Of a stretch of 64,000 bases of DNA, positions 25,960 through 36,686 are shown piece after piece. The notes beneath the pieces are model-generated. The model worked only from the letters and a program-made list of their open reading frames with translations. It had not been told where the DNA came from and ran no database searches. The position numbers were made by a program, and so were the translations under genes. This stretch comes from Rhizopus arrhizus (Eukaryota > Mucoromycota > Mucoromycetes > Mucorales > Rhizopodaceae): contig JAKZZE010000006.1 of the NCBI GenBank assembly GCA_024220505.1, positions 682,001 through 746,000 on the forward strand, written 5' to 3'. The first letter of the stretch is position 1; the number at the start of each line of letters is the position of its first letter.

Positions 25960-27460
25960 TATTTACAAGTTAAACTTAATGTAAGGGTATTTATTATCTT
26001 CGTGGCTTGTTTATGTATAAAAAGTTTAAAGAGACTATATATATTAAAAAGAGGAAGGGGGGGTGTCTCTATCTTTCTAGAATTCAATCTACAAAAAAAA
26101 GAAAAAAAAAAAAAAAAAAAAAAAAGGGACTTTATATAGACAGTTCTTATCTTTAGAAAATAACCAATCATTTTCAAGTATTGGTTGAATTTGATCTTTT
26201 GAGGTCACATGTTAAATTGGATTGAATTCAGGACAGTTCTTTTATAAAATAACCTGTTTATTTCATAAAGAAAAGATTGGGATGAGATGTTTTTTTTTTT
26301 TTTTTTTCTTTTTCATTTTTTCATTTTAAAAAAAGAAACCAAAGAAACACGTCCATAAGAAATCTGCTATACTTTAGTCCGTTATCTTATCATTCTTTCG
26401 GATTTCTGATTTACACGACCCCCCTCTCTCTCTCTCTCTCTTTCTCTTTCTCTCTTTCTTTCTCTTTCTTTTCTTTTCTTTACTCTTTTTATAACAAACA
26501 TGATCTTTTTCGTATTTTAGTTTGACGTGTTCTGCTTCCGACTGTCAATTCGAAAAAAAAAAAAAAAAAAAGGGTGAAAAAAAATTCTGACTTTTAAAAA
26601 CGAAGAGATGAAATTGATTAAATTAACCAATGAAAAATGAGCAAGAAATCTCTATCAAATAAGACTTATTTCCAGTGTATCACAGTTTAGCTTATCTCTA
26701 TTTCTATAAAAACGTAATCTATTGTCCCCCACACACATGCAAATAAAAAAGGGGGGAGAGGAGGAGTACAGACAGGTTGAGATAAAAAGGATATTTTTTT
26801 AAGATTTTGATCATTTGGATGTTTATCGGATAAGATCGGAATTCTTTCTTTCTCACTATTTCTCATTTCCGTTTGTCACCGATTCTTTTCTCTCTTTCTT
26901 TTCTCACGCTTTATATATCTCTTCTTGTTTACTCTCTTTTTTTTTAATTCTCTTTTTTTATTTTTTAAATTTCTTTTTTGGTTTCTTGATTTAAAAGTAT
27001 TAAAATAGTAAAAGAGTGAGAGAGAGAGTGAAAAAGAGAGGGTATATTTCTATTTTGTACTACAAAACACAAACATATTTCAATTGGGATTGATATTGTA
27101 CTCATCTATTATCTATTCAATATGATTGGAGGTTTTCATCATTTGTACAACCTTTTTTTTATCTTTGCTCATCTCACATGTCAACTTTTATTCATTCTTG
27201 TCATTGATGATTGGAATCAAATTAAGAAAGCGAAAGATGAGATTGTTTGTTATCAACCAAATCATTTAAAAAAGCCCGAAATTGTGTAAATAACGAATGA
27301 TTTTTTAATAAATCCAAATCACCGTCCTTGATCTTTTCTCTCCTCTCATTAAAATCATTTTACACTGGTTCAAGATGATTTTATTTTCCAATCAAAATCA
27401 TTTAAATTTATTCTCAGATATACATACAATCCACAACAACAACAAAACTCTTTTTTTTCC
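25960..27460. other. GLT1 upstream region, low-complexity, no gene
   Basis: 1.5 kb between the GLT1 start and the URM1 stop, both on the minus strand. It is rich in homopolymer A/T (A runs at about 26092-26125 and 26551-26571, a T run at about 26290-26307) and a CT microsatellite at about 26419-26480. No coding sequence is apparent. It is unusually long for this gene-dense half of the window, consistent with a large regulatory region. Confidence 0.6.
26146..26834 (-). promoter_or_regulatory. Cluster of four GATAAG boxes upstream of GLT1
   Basis: GATAAG or its complement CTTATC occurs at 26146-26151, 26386-26391, 26691-26696 and 26829-26834, i.e. about 190-875 bases upstream of the GLT1 start. 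GATAAG is the core site of fungal nitrogen-regulatory GATA factors (AreA/NIT2/Gln3 type). Regulation by nitrogen status is an inference; AT-rich DNA raises chance occurrence. Confidence 0.4.
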
Positions 27461-27869
27461 TTATCCACCATGTAAAGTAGAGATAAATACAATCTCATCT
27501 TTATCCTCTAATTGATATTCAAGTTCATCACATAATTCCCAATCAACATTATTAATTAATACCAAGATACCAGGACGACTATTCAATAGTTCTTTAGTCC
27601 TAATCCTCTTCATTTACTTTCTTACACTGTATCCTTTTCAACAAATAAGTCTTGTTTTTCAGTCATCATCTTGTCACGAATATAAAATATCAATTCTTGA
27701 AGTCTCGAAGGCTCTCCTGTGCTTTGTTTGGCAGGTATCTGAAGAGTATGTTTACTGACATTTTTAAATAAAAGTTCCATTCCTCCACTAATTTTTATTT
27801 TTTATAAGCTTGATTTGTTTAAGAGATTAAAGATTACCTGAATTCTACATTAATTGTAAGATCTGTCAT
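27461..27869 (-). CDS. URM1: Ubiquitin-related modifier 1
   Basis: Three exons, 27869-27838, 27787-27626 and 27599-27461, encode 110 residues (yeast 99, human 101). Urm1 is a ubiquitin-like sulfur carrier: thiocarboxylated at its C-terminal glycine by Uba4, it donates sulfur for 2-thiolation of U34 in Lys, Glu and Gln tRNAs and can also be conjugated to proteins. Seen: the beta-grasp start [11 protein letters not shown], the helix [10 protein letters not shown], the hallmark [15 protein letters not shown], and the mature end VFISTLHGG followed directly by the stop, so no C-terminal processing is needed. The stop lies in the first bases of exon 3 on the plus coordinate. Missed as a single frame because exons are short. 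Confidence 0.95.
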
Positions 27870-28352
27870 TTCGTAATCTATAAAAGAAAGAAAAATCTAT
27901 AAAATATTTTCTTCAAGTCAATCAATCGTGACTTGTTTTTTAACGATAACAAAAAAGAAAAAAAAAATATACAAGCAGATCAAATTGTCCACAGTTGATT
28001 ATCCAACCTAGCATTCACTCCATCTCTGGCCTTTTCTTTTCTCTCTCTCTCTCCTTCTTTATCTCTTTGTCCCTGCACCATCCATTCAACTCAATCACGA
28101 GAGAACAATTCAATTTAAAGTCCTCCTTATGCAATTCAAACAAGCATCCATTCTCATTCATACAACTAAAGATGAAAAACATTACACCTCATCAAACACA
28201 AGCCTTGACCTCAAACTATCCTTTTCTTTCTTGTCCATCAAGCCTATTTAAGCCATCTTTTTCTCACTCATACATCCGTGAGAAATGAAGAACAGTCACG
28301 CCTCCCTTGGTTTAAAAAGGAACAGGACTTTTCTTTTTTTTTTTTTTTCCAC
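27870..28352. promoter_or_regulatory. Shared divergent promoter of URM1 and TYW1
   Basis: 483 bases separate the two start codons. The segment is CT-rich on the plus strand (28035-28065), has a TATTTAAG box near 28245 that could serve TYW1, and a long T tract at 28333-28348 right before its ATG. A 97-codon plus open frame (27995-28288) is compositionally simple and not counted as a gene. Confidence 0.5.
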
Positions 28353-30471
28353 ATGAGCAACTTTATCAACAGTTTGTTATACAACTTTACAAACATACTC
28401 TCTGTAGGTCCTGAACCTCCAAGAGAAGGTGAGGAAGAGCAGTGTGGATCAGGTTGCTGTAGAGAACAGCCAAAGAACGACAGTGGTTGCTGTGGTGGTG
28501 ACACAGGTAGTGATGGCTGCTGCAAGACCAACAAACAAGAAATCACAGAAATCGAATCCATCAAGGTCCTTTATTCTTCCTTGACTGGTACCGCAAAAAA
28601 CTTTGCACAAGAGTTGCAAGCAAAACTAGAACAATCAGACTTGGTAAAGATTAACAAGTTGGAAATCATGGATATTACTGAATATGATAACGATAACTTG
28701 TTATCTGAAACTTCTGTTTGTATCTTTCTTTTGTCTACTTATAATGTAGAGGGCCCTTTGGATTGGTAAAAAAAATAAAATAAAAAAATAGAGTAAAGAG
28801 TATTCATCAATTCCTAGGTTCTCCAACTGGCTTCATGATCTTCGCTATGATTTCCGAGTCGATCGAGACGTATTGAAAAAGTTGCGTTATGCTGTTTGTG
28901 GATTGGGTGATTCGGCTTATGGTGAAGATTTCAATGTGGCCTCTGCTAATATCGATAAATGGCTGGGTCGATTGGGTGCCACTCGTATCTATCCCTTGGG
29001 TGAGTGTGACAAGAATGCGGATCAAAAGGCACAATTTGATGTTTGGTCCAGCAGATTTATTTCTGAATTACAAGACAAACAAACTTTGGAATTCTCACCG
29101 GCCAACATTGCCTTTCAATCTGAGGATGAAGAAGAGGAAGAGGAAGGATCGGATGTCGCGATCGAATCCTCAGAGGATGAGATGCTCGATTTGGAAGATA
29201 TGGGTAAAATGGCTAGTAAAATCAAGGCTGCCAAAGCAAGACGTGCAGAGGAAGAAGAGGATTTTGAAAACAGCAAGGCCAGAGCAAAACAAACCATTGG
29301 GGAAAGAATACGGGAAAAGCCTCAGGCGCGTGAAATGGTTTCGCCCATGATTCATAAAAACTTGACAAAACAAGGTTACAAGGTCGTCGGAACACACTCG
29401 GGTGTCAAGATCTGTCGGTGGACTAAATCGGCTTTGCGTGGAAGAGGGTTTTGTTACAAGCATGCGTTTTATGGTATCCAAAGTCACTTGTGTATGGAAA
29501 CCACACCTTCCTTGGCCTGTGCCAACAAGTGTGTGTTTTGCTGGAGACATCACACGAACCCTGTGGGTACAACTTGGAGGTGGAAAGTGGATGATCCCAA
29601 GTTTATCTTGGACGGTGCCATGGAAAATCATTACAAGATGATCAAACAGCTCAAGGGTGTGCCTGGCGTCAAGGCAGATCGTTTTCAAGAGGCCTTTACC
29701 ATTCGTCACTGCGCTCTTTCACTCGTAGGTGAACCCATCTTTTATCCTCACATTAATGATTTCGTGACCATGCTACACGAAAGAAACATTTCATCCTTTC
29801 TTGTCACAAACGCTCAATTCCCCGATAAGATTGCCGAGATGGTGCCCGTGACACAACTCTATGTCAGTGTGGATGCAGCCACCAAGGATTCACTGAAAAA
29901 GATTGATCGACCTTTGTTTAGAGATTTCTGGGAAAGATTCTTGAACTGTTTGGAGCAATTATCACTCAAGGGTCAACGTACTGTCTATCGTATGACGTTA
30001 GTCAAGGGCCACAATACGGAGGAAATTGATGGTTATGTAGAGTTGATTCGTCGTGGCAAGCCTTCTTTTATTGAAGTCAAGGGTGTGACTTATTGTGGAT
30101 ACAGTGGTGCAAGTGATCTGACCATGGCCAATGTGCCCTTCCATGTGGAAGTCATCGAATTCTGTCGCAAGTTGACATCTAAGCTTGATGGCGAATATGA
30201 AATCTCTGCAGAGCATGCTCACTCTTGTTCTCTCTTGATCGCTCACAAGAATTTCAAGATCAATGGTGAGTGGCATACACATATTGATTATCCAAAATTC
30301 TTTGAACTTGTCAAGAGTGGGAAGCCCTTTACAAGCTTGGATTATATGGCAAAGACACCCGATTGGGCTATTCATGGACATGAAGCAGCTGGTTTTGATC
30401 CAAATGAAACAAGATTTTATAGAAAGAACAGAAAGACGGTCGTGCCTCCTACAATCAACGCTGAAGCATAA
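28353..30471 (+). CDS. TYW1: tRNA 4-demethylwyosine synthase (wybutosine pathway)
   Basis: Two exons, 28353-28765 and 28818-30471, encode 688 residues. TYW1 is the flavin- and S-adenosylmethionine-dependent radical enzyme that condenses pyruvate carbons with N1-methylguanosine-37 of tRNA-Phe. Seen: a hydrophobic N-terminus; a cysteine-pair region (C31, C35-C36, C46-C47, C56-C57); a flavodoxin-like domain (VLYSSLTGTAKNFA, FLLSTYNVEGP, GLGDSAYGEDF); a long acidic linker; then the radical SAM domain with the cluster motif C372-x3-C376-x2-C379 (CANKCVFCWRH), HCALSLVGEP, FLVTNAQ, KKIDRP and NGEWHTHIDY. An in-frame ATG at 28278 would add 25 residues including a poly-Phe run from the T tract; I prefer 28353. 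Ends 78 bases from the convergent TMEM164-like gene. Confidence 0.95.
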
Positions 30472-30549
30472 TTTGTATTTGAATGTGTGTGTATATATAC
30501 TCTCTCTCTCTCTCTCTATTTTGATTTTTTTTTTTTTATAATAAAATTT

Positions 30550-31590
30550 CTATAATTCAATTATTTTACGAGGCAAAATGGATAGGATGCCTTCTACTAA
30601 AGCATATCGAGTAGCAAACATGGCAGCTAAAGCAGTACAGTATAAAGCAATCCTGTAGCCTTTACCAACACGAAATAGCAGTTTGACTAAAGAAATATGA
30701 GTGAACGCAGTGTGTCGTCGTCGGATCACTTACTTGGGGGAGGCGAGAACATGTAGTTGAGATTGAACCCCGACGTCAATGCACAGATTTGTAAGATGGG
30801 TGAATGAAAGAAACTGAAGACGGAGAAAGACAAGAGGGCCATGTCGAATGATGTCGGTATCAATAGATATCTTCCACTGTAAATCATATAAATAGGCGCA
30901 ATTAATATCAGAATATGTTCTATCACACACACACACATCAGCAAACGATCATTCAACAACTCCTTCTTTTTACCTGCAAAAAAATTAAAAGTCTCTCCGA
31001 CCAGCTCATGATCTCTCAAGTCAGGAAACATCAGGGCAGCGATGCCTCCCCACTGTGTATGGAGATAGATGTTGAAGAGCAAGCTGGTCGTGATCGATGA
31101 TTTATTTGGGTTGCACAAGGTCAACAGTAGCAATCCTGCGCCCATGTGGCAAGGCTGAAGCATAAACATTTTGTTTTTTCGAATGATTTTGTGTGCAAAT
31201 GTCAAGGACAGTGAACTGAATAAGGAGAATGTCAAGAGGTACTCTACGGGTGTGGCTGGCCCGATCGGTTGAAAGGTACTCAGCTGATTCCATGTGGAAC
31301 TGGTTGGATCAAGTACTTTGGATAGGCAATAGGTTGTTGCTGATGCAAATCCAGTCGATAAAAACAATAGTTCAGTCGCATGTTGTCTAGGTGGAAGATA
31401 CCTAAAAAGATATCATCCATGGGCTTTGAATTATAAAAAAAATTTTAATCTTTTTTTTTTACCAAGAACCTTCGATTGAGTTTGACCAATCTGTATCAAT
31501 CGGTAAATCTTTTCCTTGATATCTCACCCATTTTTCAAGTCGATTGATGATTGATATCCATGGTTTACATAATACACTTAATACGGCCAT
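30550..31590 (-). CDS. TMEM164-family multi-pass membrane protein
   Basis: Three exons, 31590-31463, 31401-30734 and 30686-30550, encode 310 residues (human TMEM164 is about 300). Several hydrophobic segments are visible (LLFLSTGFASATTY, YLLTFSLFSSLSLTFA, GAGLLLLTLCN, IEHILILIAPIYMIYSG, ALLSFSVFSFF, and one in the last exon). The family hallmark QPCHMGAG is present, with a further His in LHTQWGG and the FPDLRDHE loop. In animals TMEM164 has been described as an acyltransferase for ether phospholipids with catalytic Cys and His; QPCH supplies the candidate Cys and a neighbouring His here. The fungal role is unknown. The start codon and WYLPPRQHATE junction follow the family pattern. Confidence 0.8.
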
Positions 31591-31699
31591 GTTTCGGATA
31601 AGGAAAAGAAAAGGAAAAAGAAGAGGAACAGGGTTCAGGTACTTTTTTTTACACTATTTCCTCCAATAAAAAATAAATTACGACCAAAAGTGACGTCTC

Positions 31700-31797
31700 A
31701 TTTCGACCAAATGAACTTGCTTATTTCGTCCATTTGTGTACCTTTATTTCGACTAAAAATAAAATAAGTTCGACCAAGCTGCAGTGAGCTTTCAACT
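31700..31797 (+). repeat. Left terminal inverted repeat of the transposon
   Basis: Almost perfect inverse of 33011-33107, with only a few differences including a short A/T indel. It begins ATTTCGACCAAATGAACTTG and ends at GCTTTCAACT. Confidence 0.9.
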
Positions 31798-31875
31798 AAA
31801 ATTCCTTTTATTCATTTTTTGTTAATGAGTGAATCTGGCAACGTCTACGAGTTTAATGATTAAAACAAATTTCAA

Positions 31876-33010
31876 ATGTATGAAGTTTTCAATAGAAAAG
31901 TCTCAAACCAAGTTCAAGAGCCACAAGTTAACATAGTGGAAGAAAAAAGAGCCAAGAAGAAAACTAATGGACAGCAGTACCAGAATTACACAAAGAAAAG
32001 GACAGAGCTATCCAGACGTATATGCTTACTTCCCTTAGTTACAGCAAGGTTGGAGAGAAGTATGGTATACCTGTATCTATCTTGAAGTTTTGGGTTAAAG
32101 CAGCAAAAGAAGCATCCAAAAAAGATGAGGCTTTAGAAGTAGAAAAGCAGCCAAAAAAGAACCAGTACCTTCGCAAAATGAAGGAAGAGCACACAAAGTT
32201 TTTGGAAGAATTCATTGACAACAATCCGGTAGTCACGCTAGATCAAATGGTTGACGCCCTCAGTGATAAATTTGAGGGCTTTAGTATTTCTAAATCTGGC
32301 GTGGATAAAGACCTGAAAGAAAGCTGCTCCTACACGTTAAAGAGAATTACAAAGATTCCTGCCAAACGAAACTCTCCTGAAATTATTGAACCAAGATTTA
32401 GAGCAGTTGAGGCGTGGATTAAAGACTCCAATATCAGTTTTATGCAAAACTGTATCTTCATTGATGAAGCCGGATTCAATCTTCATACTGTAAGAAGTCA
32501 GGGCAGATCAAAGAAAGGTGAGCTCGCAAAAGTTGTAGTAGCAACCACCAGGGGACCGTCAATTTCTATACTAGGCGCAATTTGTTCCCTTGGTGTCGTC
32601 AATGTTGGGCTGAAGGTAACTAAAGTTGGTACAAAGTGGAAAGAATTCATGGCATTTCTTATACACGTCATGGATGTCCTTGATAAACACAACTTGAAGG
32701 GTTGCAATTCAGTCATGGATAATGCACCTATCCATAAACCTGAAAAGATCACAGAGGAAGTCAGCAAGAGAGAGTATAGCATAATATACCTTCCACCTTA
32801 CTCCCCTTTCTTAAATCTAATAGAACAGTTTTGGGCCAAGGTAAAGATACTTGTTCGCAGATCTCCAATGACAGATCGCGATAACTTAGTAGCAAGGATA
32901 AGAGAGGCTGCATAGCAAGTGACTCCTGAGGACTGTCAAGGCTGGATTAGGCGCACCGAATCCTTTTTTGAGCGTTGTTTAAATAAAGAAGAACTTTATT
33001 TCGACCATGC
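31876..33010 (+). pseudogene. DDE transposase, disrupted by a frameshift and a stop
   Basis: Reading starts around 31876 in one frame (basic N-terminal segment with QNYTKK), shifts frame near 31990-32000, and continues as an open frame to the TAG at 32913-32915. After that stop the same frame stays open with typical family C-terminal sequence (VTPEDCQGWIRR, ESFFERCLNKE). Domains: helix-turn-helix (YSKVGEKYGIPVS) and DDE_3 catalytic core with IFIDEAGFNLH (first Asp), VMDNAPIH (second Asp) and PPYSPFLNLIEQFW (Glu), with 34 residues between the second Asp and the Glu (DD34E). All three catalytic acids remain. The two lesions mean this copy probably no longer makes full-length enzyme. An intron across the first break cannot be fully excluded. 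Confidence 0.85.
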
Positions 33011-33107
33011 AGTTGAAAGTTCACTGCAGCTTGGTCGAACTTTTTTATTTTTAGTCGAAATAAAGGTACACAAATGGACGAAATAAGCAAGTTCATTTGG
33101 TCGAAAT
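33011..33107 (-). repeat. Right terminal inverted repeat of the transposon
   Basis: Reverse complement of the left repeat (31700-31797) over about 97 bases. It overlaps the 3' end of the transposase frame, so the transposase C-terminus would read into the repeat unless it stops earlier. Confidence 0.9.
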
Positions 33108-33118
33108 TGAAGTGGAAA

Positions 33119-34273
33119 TACTGTAACAATGCACAACATGCAACATGTATAGTAGGCTTTGAACAAGGAAATAATACGTGTTTATGCTAACGATGGATGA
33201 TTAAAATGAAGCATATCTTGTTTGTCAAAATCAGTGCTTTTTATATCAAATGAAAAACTCACTACATTTTGGACATGGTTGACTTTCAAGGTGAGATTAG
33301 GTCAAGGATACCTTGTCTTTTGGGTATCGTTTACAGAAAGAGAACTAATAAAATCAAAGAATAGCTCTTTGAAAATAAGAGAAATAAAAATAAAAAATGG
33401 CTTATGTGTTTAATATCAATTTCTTTATTTTGTTCATCGTCGTACGCATACTCTCCCTCTCTTCATCCTTTCCTAATCCAAATCTTTTGTAAACTATTTC
33501 GTAAGGAATAAATCCATTAGAAATTTGATTATAAAAGATTGTAAACGATAATTGATGCGTTGGTGAAACTTTCGTTAAATACTGAAAGAAATACGGTGAT
33601 CCTTTTCCATATGATCAACGCTTATCCTGCCGTTTTCAGTAGTTTGGAATGGATAAAGTGATGACAGCCCTCCCCCCTCATTTGATTTGATTATTCTAAA
33701 AGCTTTTGTGTGTGTGTGTGTGCGCGCTAAATGGCGTTTGTTTTGAATATAAATGAGATGAATAAGAGTGTTAAAAGTCGGTCTGTTTTTAAAAACTGCA
33801 GGATTGAAATTTTAAGGGACATAAAGAATATTAAAGTAGATGCCACAAGGAGTAGAATTAATTTAAGGATTTAGCAGCTAAACATATTGTTTTACAATAA
33901 CCAAAAGGGTTTTACTTTTGCAGAGTCTCACAAAGCGAATCATAATAAAATAATGCATCAAGCCTTTTTTTTTAAAAAAAAAAAAAAAAGAAAAGGGGAG
34001 AGAAAAAGTCCCCTAAGTGGATATTACTTTTTATGCTTGTACATGTTTAACAAACTTACTATTTCAAGTTATTTCAAAAAAGGAGAAGGGTAACAAGTCA
34101 TCATGATCACAGTGTTATAATTGACACCCTCCCTCCTTTTTATCTCATTCTCCCTGAGGGGAAGGGCAAGTAATGAATCAAACGTTATGCAGATCAATTT
34201 TTATTTTATTTTTTCCCTTTTTATATTAAAACAAACCAGTTTTTTTTTATTATTGTTTCTTTTTCTATTTTTG
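33119..34273. other. Intergenic region, no gene seen
   Basis: 1.15 kb between the transposon and the PX-kinase gene. It has a GT/GC microsatellite near 33706-33727, an A run at about 33974-33988 and pyrimidine-rich DNA before 34274. Open frames at 33222 and 33887 are short and low-complexity. Confidence 0.55.
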
Positions 34274-36383
34274 ATGCCCTCAACAAGTCAGAGTCAAATA
34301 ACAGTCATAGAAACAACACTGGCTATTCAGCAGAATATGTTATCCGTAAGAGAGCTGCTGTTGATAAATAATTTATACAATCTTACAAAGATCAATGCAG
34401 GTTTTTCATGTTATCATACAAAGTCCTCATTCCAAAGTATCACTCGTTCGATATCCTTTTGATTTTTCAGAGTTTCATCAAAAAGTAGAGAAAGAGAGAG
34501 AGAGAGGGGAAAAAGATCGATATTCATACAACAATATATTAACAACTCTATTTTAGATTCAACTTTATTATCCAAAAAACAAAATATCTTTTCCAGCCCT
34601 TCAGAATCCAAAGCGTCAAGTTTCCAGGCATCGTTCTTTTCAAGATCTCTTGCCTTTTCCACGCAAGTCTAACGCTGACAAAATCCAGAAATACCTCGAG
34701 CGTTGTTTCCGTCATCCTATCATCTCTGCCTCTTCTATCCTTCGTGACTTTACGCGTGTACAGCGAGATGAGGATGCGATCTTGGAATCTCAAAAGACAT
34801 TCCATACCCTAACGCCCTCTTGTGATCATTTCGTTACAATTCCTCTTGACCTAATGAAGGACATACCTCCTTTGCCGACTACCTTGGATGATTTTGATTT
34901 GATCAAAGTATTAGGCAAAGGATGTATAGGAAAGGTAAAAAAAGAACACGTGTCAAAAAAAAAGAGAGAGTCATTTAGTTTGGCTTAGGTATTATTAGTA
35001 AAGTCTAAAAGAGACCAGCAGCTTTATGCACTCAAGGCCATTCAGAAAAACTGGGTTTTGAAACAAAAGGAATTCATACATACAAAAGCTGAACGTGACA
35101 TCTTGGTCCGTCAAAGATACCAACCCTTTTTGATTCACCTTCATCATGTCTTTCAGACCCCATCCACTCTCTTTCTCTTACTCGATTATCATCCAGGAGG
35201 AGATATAGCGACTAGGTTATCTGCTATATCAAGATTTACCTCGGAACAAACACGTTTCTATGCTGCAGAGATCATACAAGGCCTAAGTGTATTACATAAA
35301 CAGGGTATTGTCTATAGGTAAAAAGTGGAATACTCTTTCTGTGTTCTCGTCTGATATTTTCCATATAAAAGAGATCTGAAGCCAGAGAATGTCTTGATAA
35401 GCAGAGACGGACATGTTGTCTTGACTGATTTTGGATTATCAAAAATGTTTACAAAAGAGGATATGGATGAGAATGACGTACCTTTGACAAGTACGTTTTG
35501 TGGAACAGCAGAGTATTTAGCACCAGAGATTCTTTTGGGAGAACCCTATACGTTTGTAGTTGATTTTTGGAGTCTAGGTACTTTACTGTTTGAAATGTTG
35601 GCCGGCAGAGTAACTATCCAATTTGTTTGTCGTCTCTTGATTTTTAATTCTTTTTTTTTTTTTTTTTTTTTATTCTTGTTATCACCAGACGCCATTTTGG
35701 GCGGAAACCCATATGGATATGTATCGACGTGTCATTGAGGATCCTCTAGATTTTCCTCCCTCTTGGGACTATGACACGTGTAGTTTCTTGAGCGGCGTAA
35801 GTGATGATGTCTCCTTTGAGCATGAAAGAGAAACTCAATTGTTTCATAGCTTTTAGAAAAAGAAGCCAGTGAGAGGTTAGGATGGGGAGAAGATGGTGTT
35901 GATGACATCAAAGCCCATTCTTATTTTGACACGGTGGATTGGAACCTTGTGATCGAACGAAGGCTCAGACCGCCCTATGTGCCAGTGATAAAAGATGAAA
36001 CAGACATTAGTCATTTTGATGACATGTTTACTAGTATGCCCGTTCGTATCAGCCAGTCCTCTGCTATTCAGGAACAAGACCCGTTCGAGCTATTCGATTT
36101 TGATTCATTATTGATAGAGTTTCAAAAACAGAATAAACCCAGGAAACGACCAAGTGCATCATGTTCACTGGCCTGTCTCAACAGTGAATCAGCTAACAAG
36201 AAACAAGTGACATATCATCAGGGATCAGCGCCTGTGCAGGCGAAACATACTACGAAACTAATGAACCAAGCCATGTATTCAGCTACATTTAATTCAAGCC
36301 ATTCAGTTTATTCAGCACTTACAGTAGAAAATAATCAACAAGTTACATCTCCTTTGGTGGGACATTACTATTCATCTTCTTAA
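34274..36383 (+). CDS. PX-domain AGC-type serine/threonine kinase (SGK3-like layout)
   Basis: Seven exons: 34274-34345, 34401-34484, 34557-34934, 34989-35317, 35372-35609, 35689-35796, 35850-36383, giving 580 residues. Residues about 20-125 form a PX lipid-binding domain ([50 protein letters not shown]). The kinase domain follows: glycine loop GKGCIGK(V) at 172-179, catalytic Lys194 in ALKAI, YRDLKPEN with Asp289, DFG at 307-309, activation loop [14 protein letters not shown] with the PDK1-type Thr329. The AGC tail has PPYVP (444-448) and a hydrophobic motif FELFDF at 482-487, where Asp486 sits at the usual phospho-Ser/Thr. PX plus AGC kinase is the arrangement of human SGK3/CISK, an endosomal PI3P-recruited kinase. 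A Ser/Gln-rich tail of about 90 residues follows. Confidence 0.93.
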
Positions 36384-36686
36384 TTCTTAATATATTTTAT
36401 AAATGTTTTCATAATAATTAATCAATACTAGCTACTATGTACTAATTAAAAATAAAGTATGGCACTTTAATGACTGAAATTATATTATCCCTGGTTTTAG
36501 AATATTAACAAGCTTTGGTCAGTATATGACTTGATGCACTTGCTTTATAGCAAGACACTCTTTGCTATCAATTCCTTAATTATGACCATCCTATCCTGTT
36601 TATCGATCATCACATTTAACCTAACTTCAAAAGGTACTTTTCCTCTTTAATCCTTTTCGCACATCAGTCACAAATGGGTACCTTTA

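Larger units (their letters stand above)
31657..33118. mobile_element. Tc1/mariner-type (IS630-related) DNA transposon
   Basis: About 1.46 kb with terminal sequences TTTCC...GGAAA and a TA dinucleotide on each side (31655-31656, 33119-33120), the target duplication expected of the Tc1/mariner superfamily. Long inverted repeats of about 98 bp lie just inside (31700-31797 and 33011-33107), both containing repeated TTTCGACCA-type blocks. A single plus-strand transposase lies between. The left end has about 27 extra bases outside the long repeat relative to the right end. Inserted between the TMEM164-like gene start and the PX-kinase gene. Confidence 0.88.

Noticed and set aside
27995..28288. 97-codon frame upstream of TYW1
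   Set aside because: Ser/Phe/Leu low complexity from a CT-rich promoter; overlaps the expected TYW1 leader.
28278..28352. Upstream in-frame ATG for TYW1
   Set aside because: Would add a poly-Phe run from a T tract; the ATG at 28353 gives a typical fungal TYW1 N-terminus.
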